Positions 1-6,583 of a DNA stretch of 7,182 nucleotides are shown one piece after another (positions within the stretch are counted from its first letter, which is position 1; each line of letters opens with the position of its first letter). A program made the position numbers and the translations under genes. The stretch spans positions 1-7,182 of the forward strand of contig CAJXIS010000106.1 in NCBI GenBank assembly GCA_913054115.1, read 5' to 3'. The stretch is from an uncultured Acidimicrobiaceae bacterium (lineage in GTDB: Bacteria > Actinomycetota > Acidimicrobiia > Acidimicrobiales > MedAcidi-G1). A model generated the notes under the pieces. It saw only the letters and a list, made by a program, of their open reading frames with translations. It did not search any database and was not told the DNA's origin.

Positions 1-1
1 C

Positions 2-490
2 ACGGTGTTCTGCGGCCTGGTGCTGGTCACCGGTTCGATCTGGGGGCGACCCGTCTGGAACACCTGGTGGGAGTGGGGCGACGTGCGCCTCATGACCACG
101 CTCGTGCTGTTCCTCATGTTCACCGGCTACCTGGCGCTGCGCCGGGCCACGGTCGACCCGCGAGCCGCTGCCCTCCGGGGAGCCATAGTGGCGCTGGTGG
201 CGGTACTCGACCTGCCGCTGGTGAACCGCTCGGTCGAGTGGTGGGAGAACCGCACCCTCCACCAGAAGTCCACGCTCGAGGAGCTCAAGATCCAGGACCT
301 CACGCTGTTCACGCTGATGCTCGGGTTCCTCGTGTTCGGCCTGGTGCTGACCTGGCTGCTGCTGCACCGCTTCCGGGTCGGCTGGCTCGAACGCGAGGAC
401 GTCCAGCACGGCGTCGCCGCCGCCATCGCCGAGCGGCGGGCCGCCATCGACGAGGGCGACGTGGACGCCGCCGTGGGGGAGGGCACATGA
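2..490 (+). CDS. ccmC: Heme exporter / heme handling protein CcmC, 3' part (5' end outside window)
   Basis: CcmC is an inner-membrane protein of the heme-handling family that binds heme through a tryptophan-rich periplasmic loop and passes it to CcmE. The reading frame is open from the left edge and about the last 160 residues are present; E. coli CcmC has about 245, so roughly a third is missing upstream. Visible are the run VTGSIWG, the WWD-type loop WNTWWEWGDVRL (about 56-91), and SVEWWENRTLHQ, whose His codon at 260-262 corresponds to the second conserved heme-ligand histidine. Two hydrophobic segments follow the WWD loop and another precedes the C-terminus. The WWD motif is unusual: it reads WEWGD where the family usually has WxWD, an extra residue. 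The stop codon overlaps the ATG of a mini-ORF leading to ccmD. The identity is firm from the motifs and the operon order. Confidence 0.93.
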   Translation, partial: TVFCGLVLVTGSIWGRPVWNTWWEWGDVRLMTTLVLFLMFTGYLALRRATVDPRAAALRGAIVALVAVLDLPLVNRSVEWWENRTLHQKSTLEELKIQDLTLFTLMLGFLVFGLVLTWLLLHRFRVGWLEREDVQHGVAAAIAERRAAIDEGDVDAAVGEGT

Positions 491-528
491 CGGGTCTGGC
501 CGACGTGACGGGAGAATCATCCACATGA
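487..528 (+). other. 13-codon mini-ORF bridging ccmC and ccmD
   Basis: An ATG at 487 overlaps the ccmC stop (ATGA, 487-490). It opens a frame of 13 codons (MTGLADVTGESST) that ends in TGA at 526-528, which overlaps the ccmD ATG at 525 (ATGA, 525-528). Ribosomes finishing ccmC could therefore re-initiate, cross the 34-nt gap and re-initiate again at ccmD. The arrangement is directly seen. A translational coupling role is inference, and it may be a chance result of the composition. Confidence 0.3.
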
Positions 529-680
529 CGCACCTCGGCTACCTGATTGCCGGCTGGGGCATCGCCCTCGGCACGCTCGGCCTGTTCGCCGTGGCCACCG
601 TCCGCCGCGGACGCGACCTCGCCCGCCGGGTTCCGGCCGAGCGTTCCCGCTGGTTGACGGCCCCCGGCGAAGACGCCTGA
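525..680 (+). CDS. ccmD: Heme exporter subunit CcmD, 51 aa
   Basis: CcmD is a very small single-pass membrane protein that helps CcmC hand heme to CcmE and helps release holo-CcmE. The 51-residue product starts MTHLGYLIAGWG, has one hydrophobic segment (about residues 5-26), then a basic stretch RRGRDLARR (27-35) and a short polar tail. This is the usual CcmD pattern: aromatic or small residues before one helix, then an Arg-rich cytoplasmic end. Sequence conservation in this family is weak, so the call rests on size, topology and position between ccmC and ccmE. The ATG at 525 is supported by a GGGAGAA purine run at 510-516. The stop lies 4 nt before the ccmE start. Confidence 0.85.
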   Translation: MTHLGYLIAGWGIALGTLGLFAVATVRRGRDLARRVPAERSRWLTAPGEDA

Positions 681-684
681 CCCC

Positions 685-1209
685 GTGGCCGACGAACTCG
701 ACCTCACGCCGGCACCCAGCCGGCCGGAACAACCCCGCCGGCGGGTCGTGCCGATCCTCGTCACGCTGCTGGTCGTGGCGGCGATCGTGGGCGTGCTCGT
801 CAAGACCCTCGGCGACGCCACGCTCGTCTTCCACGAGGTCGATGCCGCCGTCGAGCTGCGGTCCGAAATCGGCGATGGCCGGTTCCGGGTCGTCGGCACT
901 CCTCTGCCCGGCCTGGTCGAGACGGTGGTCGATGGCGAGTCGGCCGTGGTGTTCACCCTCTGCTCGGCCGGTGTCTATGCCGACGTCGCCCACGTTGGCG
1001 ACCCGGCCGAACTGTTCCAGCCCGGCGTGCCGGTCGTGCTCCAGGGTGCATGGACGGCCGGCAGCGTGCCTGGCATCGCCGGCCTCGACGCACCGGCCGG
1101 CGACGGCTGGCACCTGCGCACCGACCACATGGTCGTCAAGCACGACAACGACTACCGGGTCGAAGAAGGGCGCCAGGCTGACATCGCCGCCTGCGGCGCC
1201 ACCGGCTGA
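685..1209 (+). CDS. ccmE: Cytochrome c-type biogenesis protein CcmE (heme chaperone)
   Basis: CcmE is the membrane-anchored periplasmic heme chaperone that binds heme covalently and delivers it to the CcmF/CcmH ligase. The 174-aa product has a proline- and arginine-rich cytoplasmic N-terminus (about 1-24), one membrane helix (about 25-42, VVPILVTLLVVAAIVGVLV), then an OB-fold-like beta-rich domain. Near the C-terminus is VVKHDNDY, with His153 and Tyr157, equivalent to the E. coli HDENY motif whose His binds heme and whose Tyr helps. This is the proteobacterial His type, not the Cys type of archaea and some deltaproteobacteria. The segment between the OB fold and the His motif is longer than in E. 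coli. The GTG start at 685 lies 4 nt after the ccmD stop with only a weak ribosome site (GGCGAAG, 667-673), so coupling to ccmD translation is likely. Confidence 0.93.
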   Translation: MADELDLTPAPSRPEQPRRRVVPILVTLLVVAAIVGVLVKTLGDATLVFHEVDAAVELRSEIGDGRFRVVGTPLPGLVETVVDGESAVVFTLCSAGVYADVAHVGDPAELFQPGVPVVLQGAWTAGSVPGIAGLDAPAGDGWHLRTDHMVVKHDNDYRVEEGRQADIAACGATG

Positions 1210-1245
1210 CCGCTCCACGGTGACTCCGCCGCCATACTCCACCCC

Positions 1246-3201
1246 ATGAACGCGACGCTGGGCTCGGGGTTCGTGGCCCTGGGCCTGACGGCCTCGCTGC
1301 TCGGCGTCCTCAACGCCGTGCGGGGTCTTGCCACCCGAAGCGCCGTCCACCTGGCACGGACCCGCTGGTACGTCGCCGCCGTGGGGGTCGCCGCCGTCGG
1401 CCAGTTCGCCGTCATGGAGCGGGCGCTCATCACCCGTGACTTCACGGTGGCGTTCGTGGCCCAGAACGGCAGCCACCGCACGCCGCCGCTGTTCAACGTT
1501 GCGACACTCTGGTCGGCGCTGGAGGGCTCGATCCTGCTGTGGGTGCTGATCCTCGTCGGCTACCTCGTGCTGGTCGCCTGGCGGTTCCGGGACCGGCTCA
1601 CCGACCCGATGGTCGGCTGGGTACTGCTGGTCATGCTGGCCGTCTGCGCCTTCTTCTTCCTGCTGCTGGCCGGTCCGGCCCACCCGTTCGGCCGGTTCGA
1701 CCCGTGGCCGGGGTTCGACGGCCCCGGCCCCAACCCGCTGCTCCAGAACCACGTGCTCATGGCGTTCCACCCGCCGGTGCTGTACCTCGGGTACGTCGGG
1801 TTCACGGTGCCGTTCGCCTTCGCCATCGCATCGCTCGCCACCGGCCGCCTGGGCGAGGGCTGGCTGCTCGAGACCCGCCGCTGGACGCTGCTGGCCTGGG
1901 GCTGCCTCACCATCGGGATCCTGCTGGGCGCCTGGTGGTCGTACGAGGTGCTGGGCTGGGGCGGCTACTGGGCGTGGGACCCGGTCGAGAACGCCTCGTT
2001 CCTGCCGTGGCTGACCGGCACCGCCTACCTCCACTCGGTGATGGTCCAGGAGCGGCGGGGGATGCTGCGGGTCTGGAACCTGTCGCTGCTGTGCGCCACG
2101 TTCGCCCTCACGATCCTCGGCACGTTCATCACCCGCTCGGGGGTGCTCGAGTCGGTGCACTCGTTCACCGAGTCGGCGATCGGGCCGATGCTGCTCGGAT
2201 TGTTCGCCGTGATCGTTGCGACCGCCGTGGGCCTGATCGCCTGGCGGGGCGACGAGCTGCGGGCCGAGGGGTCGATCGACTCGCCGGTGTCGCGCACCGG
2301 GGCGTTTCTTGCCAACAACCTGCTGTTCGGGGCGTTCGCCTTCGTGGTGCTGCTCGGCACGATGTTCCCGCTGCTGGTCGAGGCCGCCAACGGCGACCGC
2401 ATCTCGGTCGGCAACCCCTACTTCGAGCGCATGACCATGCCGATCGGGTTCCTGCTGCTGTTCATGATGGCGGTGGCGCCGGCCCTGCCGTGGGGGCGTG
2501 CTGGCACCGAGGTGCTGGCGAAGCGGCTGCAATGGCCGGCATCGGCAGGTGTGGCCACCATGGTGGTCGCCGTGGCGCTCGGTGCCCGGGGGTGGGTGAC
2601 GGTGCTGGCCGTCGGCCTGGCCGGGTTCGCCTGTGGCGGGGCGGTGCGCCAGCTGGCGTTGGCGGTGCGCTCCCGGGGACTGCGCGGCTTCGTCGGACGG
2701 TCGAGCGGCGGCATGGTCGTGCACGTCGGCGTGGCGATCGTGGCCGTGGCGTTCGCCGTCTCGTCTTCCTACGTGCGCCAGGCCGAGGTGCGCTTCACCG
2801 AGCCTGGCGACCGGGCCGTGGTCTCCGGCCACGAGCTGGTCTTCGACGGCCTCGAGCGGGTCGAACTTGCCGAGAAGGACGAGATCCGGGTGCGGGTCCT
2901 GGTCGACGGCGAGATGTTCACGCCTGCGATCACGTTCTTCCCGTTCGCCGGGCAGACCATCGGCACGCCGACCACGCGCTCGACCTGGTGGGACGACCTG
3001 CAGCTCTCGGTGCTGGCCGTGCCCGAGCAGGCCGGCGACGACACGATCGTGCGGGTGACCGTGCAGCCGCTGGTCTGGTGGATCTGGTACGGGGGCGGCG
3101 TCATGGCCTTCGGCACACTGCTGGCCGCCGTGCCCGACCGGCGCCGACGCGAAGACGAAGAGTCTCAGGAGGCGTTGGCCCCTGACGAGGTTTCCGCGTG
3201 A
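1246..3201 (+). CDS. ccmF: Heme lyase subunit CcmF
   Basis: CcmF is the large multi-pass membrane protein that, with CcmH, ligates heme from CcmE to the cysteines of apocytochrome c. The 651-aa product is close to the E. coli length (about 647). It contains the WWD motif WGGYWAWD at residues 238-245, followed by PVENASFLPW, and the run GTFITRSGVLESVHSF. Four histidines expected to ligate heme or lie in its path are present: His175 (FHPPVLYLGY), His263 (AYLHSV), His305 (ESVHSF) and His493 (VVHVGV), each offset by two from the E. coli positions as I recall them. Many hydrophobic helices and a periplasmic C-terminal domain precede the last helix (VWWIWYGGG). The ATG at 1246 fits the family N-terminus, but no ribosome site is visible just before it in the 36-nt gap after ccmE. 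The stop overlaps the ccmG start. Confidence 0.97.
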   Translation: MNATLGSGFVALGLTASLLGVLNAVRGLATRSAVHLARTRWYVAAVGVAAVGQFAVMERALITRDFTVAFVAQNGSHRTPPLFNVATLWSALEGSILLWVLILVGYLVLVAWRFRDRLTDPMVGWVLLVMLAVCAFFFLLLAGPAHPFGRFDPWPGFDGPGPNPLLQNHVLMAFHPPVLYLGYVGFTVPFAFAIASLATGRLGEGWLLETRRWTLLAWGCLTIGILLGAWWSYEVLGWGGYWAWDPVENASFLPWLTGTAYLHSVMVQERRGMLRVWNLSLLCATFALTILGTFITRSGVLESVHSFTESAIGPMLLGLFAVIVATAVGLIAWRGDELRAEGSIDSPVSRTGAFLANNLLFGAFAFVVLLGTMFPLLVEAANGDRISVGNPYFERMTMPIGFLLLFMMAVAPALPWGRAGTEVLAKRLQWPASAGVATMVVAVALGARGWVTVLAVGLAGFACGGAVRQLALAVRSRGLRGFVGRSSGGMVVHVGVAIVAVAFAVSSSYVRQAEVRFTEPGDRAVVSGHELVFDGLERVELAEKDEIRVRVLVDGEMFTPAITFFPFAGQTIGTPTTRSTWWDDLQLSVLAVPEQAGDDTIVRVTVQPLVWWIWYGGGVMAFGTLLAAVPDRRRREDEESQEALAPDEVSA

Positions 3202-3728
3202 GCCCGGTGCGCAGTGCGGCGATCGTCGTGGGCCTCGTGGTGGCGGTCCTGGTCGGGGTGATGGCCACCAGCGACTCCGGCCCGAACAGGATTTCCACGC
3301 ACATGGTCGGTCAGCCGGCCCCACCGCTGGTCGGCACCACCATCGACGGCGAGCAGTGGGACCTCGATGCCCAGCGGGGCCGCTGGGTGCTCGTCAACTT
3401 CTTCTCGACGACCTGCGTGCCCTGCATCGTCGAGCACCCAGAGCTGGTCGCATTCGCCGAGGCCCACGCCGATGCCGACGACGCCCGGGTGGTGAGCGTG
3501 GCCTTCGACGACTCGGCGGCGGCCATCGAGAAGTTCTTCCGGGAGCGGGGCGGCGGCTGGCCGGTGCTGGCGACGCGCACCGGGTACATCGCCGTCGACT
3601 GGGGGGTCGTCGCCGTGCCCGAGTCGTACCTGGTCTCCCCGTCGGGGCACGTGGCCGCCAAGGTGGTCGGCGGCATCGAGCTGGCGGAGCTCGAGGCGCT
3701 GCTCGACGAGGCCAGGGGCGGCGCATGA
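3198..3728 (+). CDS. ccmG: Thiol:disulfide interchange protein CcmG/DsbE (thioredoxin fold)
   Basis: CcmG is a membrane-anchored periplasmic thioredoxin-like protein that keeps apocytochrome or CcmH cysteines reduced. The 176-aa product has one N-terminal membrane helix (about residues 5-25), then a TlpA/thioredoxin domain: VLVNFFSTTCVPC with the redox pair Cys73 and Cys76 (CVPC), and a likely cis-proline at Pro141 in VAVPESYLV. The residue just before the first Cys is Thr, where thioredoxins and CcmG usually have Trp (WCxxC). The GTG start at 3198 overlaps the ccmF stop (GTGA), and the gene's own stop overlaps the next ATG (ATGA, 3725-3728), so three genes are translationally coupled. A general TlpA-like reductase is the alternative name, but its place between ccmF and ccmH favours CcmG. 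Confidence 0.92.
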   Translation: MSPVRSAAIVVGLVVAVLVGVMATSDSGPNRISTHMVGQPAPPLVGTTIDGEQWDLDAQRGRWVLVNFFSTTCVPCIVEHPELVAFAEAHADADDARVVSVAFDDSAAAIEKFFRERGGGWPVLATRTGYIAVDWGVVAVPESYLVSPSGHVAAKVVGGIELAELEALLDEARGGA

Positions 3729-4957
3729 ATGGTGTCCCTCGGTCCCGCCGGGCGGTCTGGGCGCTGCTGCTGGTCGTCGCCGTCGGCACGCTGGTCGTGG
3801 CCGAGGTGGCCGAGCGCCCGCTGCTCACCAACGCCGACCGGGCGCACCACCTGGCGCAGGAGTTCGCCTGCCCGGTGTGCGCCGGCCAGTCGGTGGCCGA
3901 GTCCGACGTGCCGATCGCCCGCACCATCCGGGTCTCGATCGCCTCGATGGTCGACGGCGGCGCCACCGACGACGACATCCGCACGATGCTCGTTGCCCGC
4001 TTCGGCGAGGACATCGACTACACGCCCAGTGGCAGCGGCCTGACGGGCCTCGTCTGGGTGCTGCCGGTGCTCGTCGCCGCCGCTGCGCTGGCGGGTGTGG
4101 TGCTCGCCATGCGTCGCTGGCAGGGGAACCGTGGGGGGGAGGGCGGTTCGGCTCCGGTCCGCCCCCTCGTGCTGGCCGGCGTGGGCATCGTGGCGCTGCT
4201 GGCCGGCGTGCTGGTGGCGCAGCTTTCGGGGAGCCGGGGGATGGGAGACACGCTGTCGGGCGACATTCGCCTGTCGACCCGCACGCTGCTCATCGAGGCG
4301 GGCGTTGCGCCCACTGACGAGGCCATCGCCCTGTACACACAGGTGCTCGAGCTCCAGCCATCCAGCGCCGAGGCGTTGGCCTACCGGGGCTGGGCGCATC
4401 GCCGCAACGGCGATGCCGTGGCCGCCAGGGCCGACCTCGAGGCGGCCGTCGAGTCCGATCCGACGTACCCCGACGCCCGGGTGTTCCGGGCCTCGCAGCG
4501 GCTCGTCGACGGCGACGCCAACGGCGCCTCCCAGGACCTCGTGGCGCTCGACCAGCTCGCCGCCCCACCGATCGTCGGCGACCTGCTGGCCGCCACCCGG
4601 CTGCGCGAGCGGGTGGCGGCGGCGCTGATCGACGGCGGCGGTCTCCTCGCCGCACTCGACCTGCTCGACTCGGGCCTCGCCGCCGACCCGGCGGCTGCCG
4701 GGCTGCTGGCCGAGCGGGGCTGGCTGCTGGCCCGCACCGGCGAACCGGAGCTGGTCGAGATCGGCGTGACGACGCTCGACGAGGCGGTGGCTGCCGACCC
4801 GCTGCACCCCCACGCCCTGGCCTACCGGGCGGTCGTGCGCTCGGTGCTCCTCGGCGATTCCGCAGGCGCCACCGCCGACGCCACCGAGTTTGCCTCCCTC
4901 CCCGACCAGCCGCCCGAGCTGACGGCCCTCCTCGAATCCGAGGGCCTGCTCGAGTAG
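3725..4957 (+). CDS. ccmH: Cytochrome c maturation protein CcmH with CcmI-like TPR C-terminus
   Basis: This 410-aa product combines two roles of the heme ligation complex. The N-terminal part is CcmH/CcmL: a membrane anchor (about 11-25), then the redox motif FACPVCAGQSVAESD with Cys49 and Cys52 (family form LRCxxCQ), the three-helix domain running to GEDIDYTP (94-101), and a second helix at about 108-129. A third helix (about 147-165) leads into a TPR-type region, with helical repeats visible around 198-212 (DEAIALYTQVLELQP) and 214-247, and further alpha-helical sequence up to the end. This matches CcmI/CycH, which binds the C-terminal helix of apocytochromes; E. coli CcmH is also a fused CcmH-CcmI protein of about 350 aa. 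The ATG at 3725 overlaps the ccmG stop. This appears to be the last gene of the operon, since the next gene differs in composition and follows a 55-nt gap. Confidence 0.92.
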   Translation: MNGVPRSRRAVWALLLVVAVGTLVVAEVAERPLLTNADRAHHLAQEFACPVCAGQSVAESDVPIARTIRVSIASMVDGGATDDDIRTMLVARFGEDIDYTPSGSGLTGLVWVLPVLVAAAALAGVVLAMRRWQGNRGGEGGSAPVRPLVLAGVGIVALLAGVLVAQLSGSRGMGDTLSGDIRLSTRTLLIEAGVAPTDEAIALYTQVLELQPSSAEALAYRGWAHRRNGDAVAARADLEAAVESDPTYPDARVFRASQRLVDGDANGASQDLVALDQLAAPPIVGDLLAATRLRERVAAALIDGGGLLAALDLLDSGLAADPAAAGLLAERGWLLARTGEPELVEIGVTTLDEAVAADPLHPHALAYRAVVRSVLLGDSAGATADATEFASLPDQPPELTALLESEGLLE

Positions 4958-4995
4958 TTGCCCTGTCCGTCGAGACCGACGACAATGGCAGCCGT

Positions 4996-5003
4996 GGGAA
5001 AGG
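4996..5003 (+). promoter_or_regulatory. Ribosome binding site for the 5013 lipoprotein
   Basis: The run GGGAAAGG ends 9 nt before the GTG at 5013. It decides the start: a GTG at 5011 gives only ten codons and an ATG at 4985 is in another frame. No convincing promoter is visible in the 55 nt after ccmH, so the gene may be read from the ccm operon or from weak signals inside ccmH. Confidence 0.5.
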
Positions 5004-5012
5004 CACCGACGT

Positions 5013-5645
5013 GTGGCCGGGGTCCTGTTCTGCTGGTTGATGGTCGGCTGCGGCAGTGGGGGGAATCCGGGTTCTGTGACTCCGACGGCCGCGTCGAGCA
5101 CCCTGCCCCGTTTCGAAGTGGTCTCAGAGCAACAGGCACAGGCCATGTTCGACGAGGTCGAAGCGCTCTCCGACTGCTCAGAGATCCGTGATCGCCTCGA
5201 CCGCCTTCGTGTGTCGCGTCCGGCTTTTCGTTCGCCGGAGGGCTTCTCGTCATGGCCGGAGTGGACGGTCCAACTCCTCGAAAAGCGGAACCTCGAGACC
5301 TTGTGTGTCTTCGTCGGGAAGCCGGACTCCTGCATCAGCCTCCACGCGTTGGTTGCGGAGGTGCCGGTTGGCCTTTTCAGGTCGGGGAGTTTCGAGGATC
5401 CTGAGGCGAATCACCCTGAGCAGTATCGCGAGTTGCAAAGGATCGTGTCCGTGATGGCCAAGGTCACCAATTCACGGGTCGGGTCGGTCGCCGACGAGTT
5501 CCTCCGCGACCTCGATCAGGCTCCGCAGCGGGCGCACGACGGTGGGACCATCGTCACCGTCTCGAGCATTGCACTGAACGAGGTGCTCTGGGATGCGTGT
5601 GAGTTGCGGTCTGGCCTGCCCGGCATCATCTTCAACGCCTGGTAA
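5013..5645 (+). CDS. Predicted lipoprotein of unknown function (paralogue of the 6423 gene)
   Basis: I do not recognise this 210-aa product. The N-terminus MAGVLFCWLMVGCGSGG looks like a short lipoprotein signal with Cys13 as the lipidated residue, followed by a Gly/Ser/Thr/Pro linker, so it is probably membrane-anchored outside the cytoplasm. The signal is short and has no positive charge after the start; the untranslated codons just upstream encode RHRR, so the true start could once have lain further upstream. The rest is soluble and mostly helical, with Cys at SDCSEI, TLCVF, PDSCIS and DACEL. The C-terminal part carries VADEFLRDLDQA (159-170) and matches the gene at 6423-6888 over about 34 aligned residues with 13 identities and no gaps, so the two are paralogues. 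Third codon positions are less G/C-rich than in the ccm genes. Its TAA directly abuts the stop of a minus-strand remnant. Confidence 0.7.
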   Translation: MAGVLFCWLMVGCGSGGNPGSVTPTAASSTLPRFEVVSEQQAQAMFDEVEALSDCSEIRDRLDRLRVSRPAFRSPEGFSSWPEWTVQLLEKRNLETLCVFVGKPDSCISLHALVAEVPVGLFRSGSFEDPEANHPEQYRELQRIVSVMAKVTNSRVGSVADEFLRDLDQAPQRAHDGGTIVTVSSIALNEVLWDACELRSGLPGIIFNAW

Positions 5646-5716
5646 TCAGCGATTTCCGCCCGGTCTCGGGAGGTAGCGGCCTTGGGTGACCTGGCCGTTG
5701 TCGACGGTGTACCCCT
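5646..5716 (-). pseudogene. Remnant of the 3' end of a phosphatase-like gene
   Basis: Read on the minus strand, this stretch ends in YTVDNGQVTQGRYLPRPG plus three residues and a TGA at 5646-5648, touching the stop codon of the plus-strand lipoprotein. It matches the C-terminus of the gene at 6940-7182 (LTIADGHVTRGRYLPRPG). Upstream on the minus strand the similarity fades within about 60-70 nt and the frame then runs opposite the protease signal peptide, so only the tail of the gene is left. It is a duplicated fragment without an identifiable function. The match is seen directly; the mechanism is inference. Confidence 0.6.
5657..5681 (+). repeat. 25-bp direct repeat, copy 1
   Basis: These 25 bases, from CGCCCGGTCT to AGCGGCC, recur exactly at 6951-6975, and an imperfect match continues to about 5711. 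The repeat lies in the 3' end of the phosphatase-like remnant and encodes part of its RGRYLPRPG tail on the minus strand. Confidence 0.9.
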
Positions 5717-5780
5717 GACCGGGTCCTTGGTGAAGCAGCGATCGGGTCGCCTGTCCTGCCACTGGTACGGTCGCGAAACC

Positions 5781-5785
5781 GGAGG
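5781..5785 (+). promoter_or_regulatory. Ribosome binding site of the metalloprotease gene
   Basis: GGAGG lies 8 nt before the GTG at 5794. It is the strongest Shine-Dalgarno sequence in the accessory part of the window and fixes the protease start. A TACGGT at 5766-5771 could be a -10 element, but no matching -35 is apparent. Confidence 0.65.
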
Positions 5786-5793
5786 GACAGACC

Positions 5794-6583
5794 GTGCGGA
5801 CAACAGGCAGGATCGCAGCGACGGTTGGAGTCCTGATTGCAACCGTGGCCGTCACGTTTCTCGTGACGACGGCTCCGGCGCACGCCTACACGATCGGATA
5901 AGTGTCGATTCGCCCGCTCTGCGCCCACGATTCAGTACCAGTTCTTCGTCATCGGTCCGCAGTGAAGGACAGCCCACATCGAGGCCGCCAATCGGTGGTC
6001 GGCCCAGGTCGGCCCCGATTTCGTCGAAGGTCAGCGTCCGTTGAGCATCAACATCCTGGTCTTCGACGGGTATCTCGACCAGTCGCAGGCACCACCCGGT
6101 TGCACCATCGTGGGGAGGATGTACGGAGACTGCGACGCGGACTCCGACTTCATCTGGTGGCATCAACTCCTTGTCACCGGTTACGACATCCGGTTCATCC
6201 CCATGGAGTTCGAGCAGCGTGTCGCGATCGCCGTCCACGAACTGGGGCACGCGCTGGGATTGGGCCATTCAGGAACGGGGTGTGCCATTCCGGGCCAGTA
6301 CCGGGTCATGGATTCCAATGCGACGCGGGCGATCGTCGAGTGCGGAATCACCAACCCGCCGTGGAGCGATGACATTGCCGGAGTCGATGCGATCTACGAC
6401 AACCAGGCAGGAAACGGGAGCGATGCGTGTGCCAGGGGTTGCACGCATCAGCGTCCTCGGCCTGGCCGCCTCACTCCTGGCGGGCGCCTGTGGGTTGTTC
6501 GTGCCGGACGACGGTCGCAGCAACGCATGCCAGGTGGCCGACGAACTCGTCGAGGGACTCCACGCCGGCTACCGCCGTGGTGA
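5794..6583 (+). pseudogene. Secreted matrixin-like zinc metalloprotease, broken by a frameshift and a nonsense codon
   Basis: The GTG at 5794 starts a clear Sec signal peptide: basic MRTTGR, a long hydrophobic core, and a cleavage site near TTAPAHA|YTI. The frame stops at TAA 5899-5901, but the adjacent frame continues the expected mature start (DKCRF, then APTIQYQFF) from 5897; removing one G at 5896-5897 would join them as AYTIDKCRF. That frame meets TGA at 5963-5965 and then runs open with HIEAANRWS and the metzincin zinc site HELGHALGLGH (6236-6268; three His and the catalytic Glu). A Met-turn-like VMDSN follows 14 residues later (Met at 6308), and the domain ends in DDIAGVDAIYDNQ. This is the M10/matrixin layout. 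Several cysteines suggest disulfides in a secreted enzyme. The open frame overlaps the next gene by 161 nt, so the real C-terminus was probably near 6420. As it stands the product cannot be made whole; sequencing error remains possible. Confidence 0.75.

Noticed and set aside
1539..3185. Long plus-strand frame inside ccmF
   Set aside because: It is an out-of-frame Arg/Pro/Gly-rich shadow of ccmF, which has intact family motifs throughout.
517..3324. Open frame of about 935 codons on the minus strand opposite ccmD-ccmG
   Set aside because: It lies antisense to clearly recognised ccmE and ccmF, is full of His, Arg, Gln, Gly and Pro as expected for the reverse of GC-rich coding DNA, and shows no domain.
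4968..4981. Hairpin CGTCG-AGAC-CGACG after the ccmH stop, as an operon terminator
   Set aside because: The stem is only 5 bp with no T run; such stems are expected by chance in GC-rich DNA.
4985..5191. ATG at 4985 as the start of a separate protein
   Set aside because: The frame gives a short Arg/Gly-rich product overlapping the lipoprotein out of frame, and the ribosome site at 4996-5003 lies inside it and points to 5013.
3311..5335. Open frame of about 674 codons on the minus strand opposite ccmG, ccmH and the first lipoprotein
   Set aside because: It crosses three plus-strand genes with better evidence and has the low-complexity Arg/Gly/Gln composition of a shadow frame.
5646..5855. A 69-codon minus-strand ORF starting with ATG at 5855
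   Set aside because: Only its last 20-odd codons resemble the phosphatase tail; the first part is antisense to the protease signal peptide and its ribosome site. I treat it as a gene remnant.
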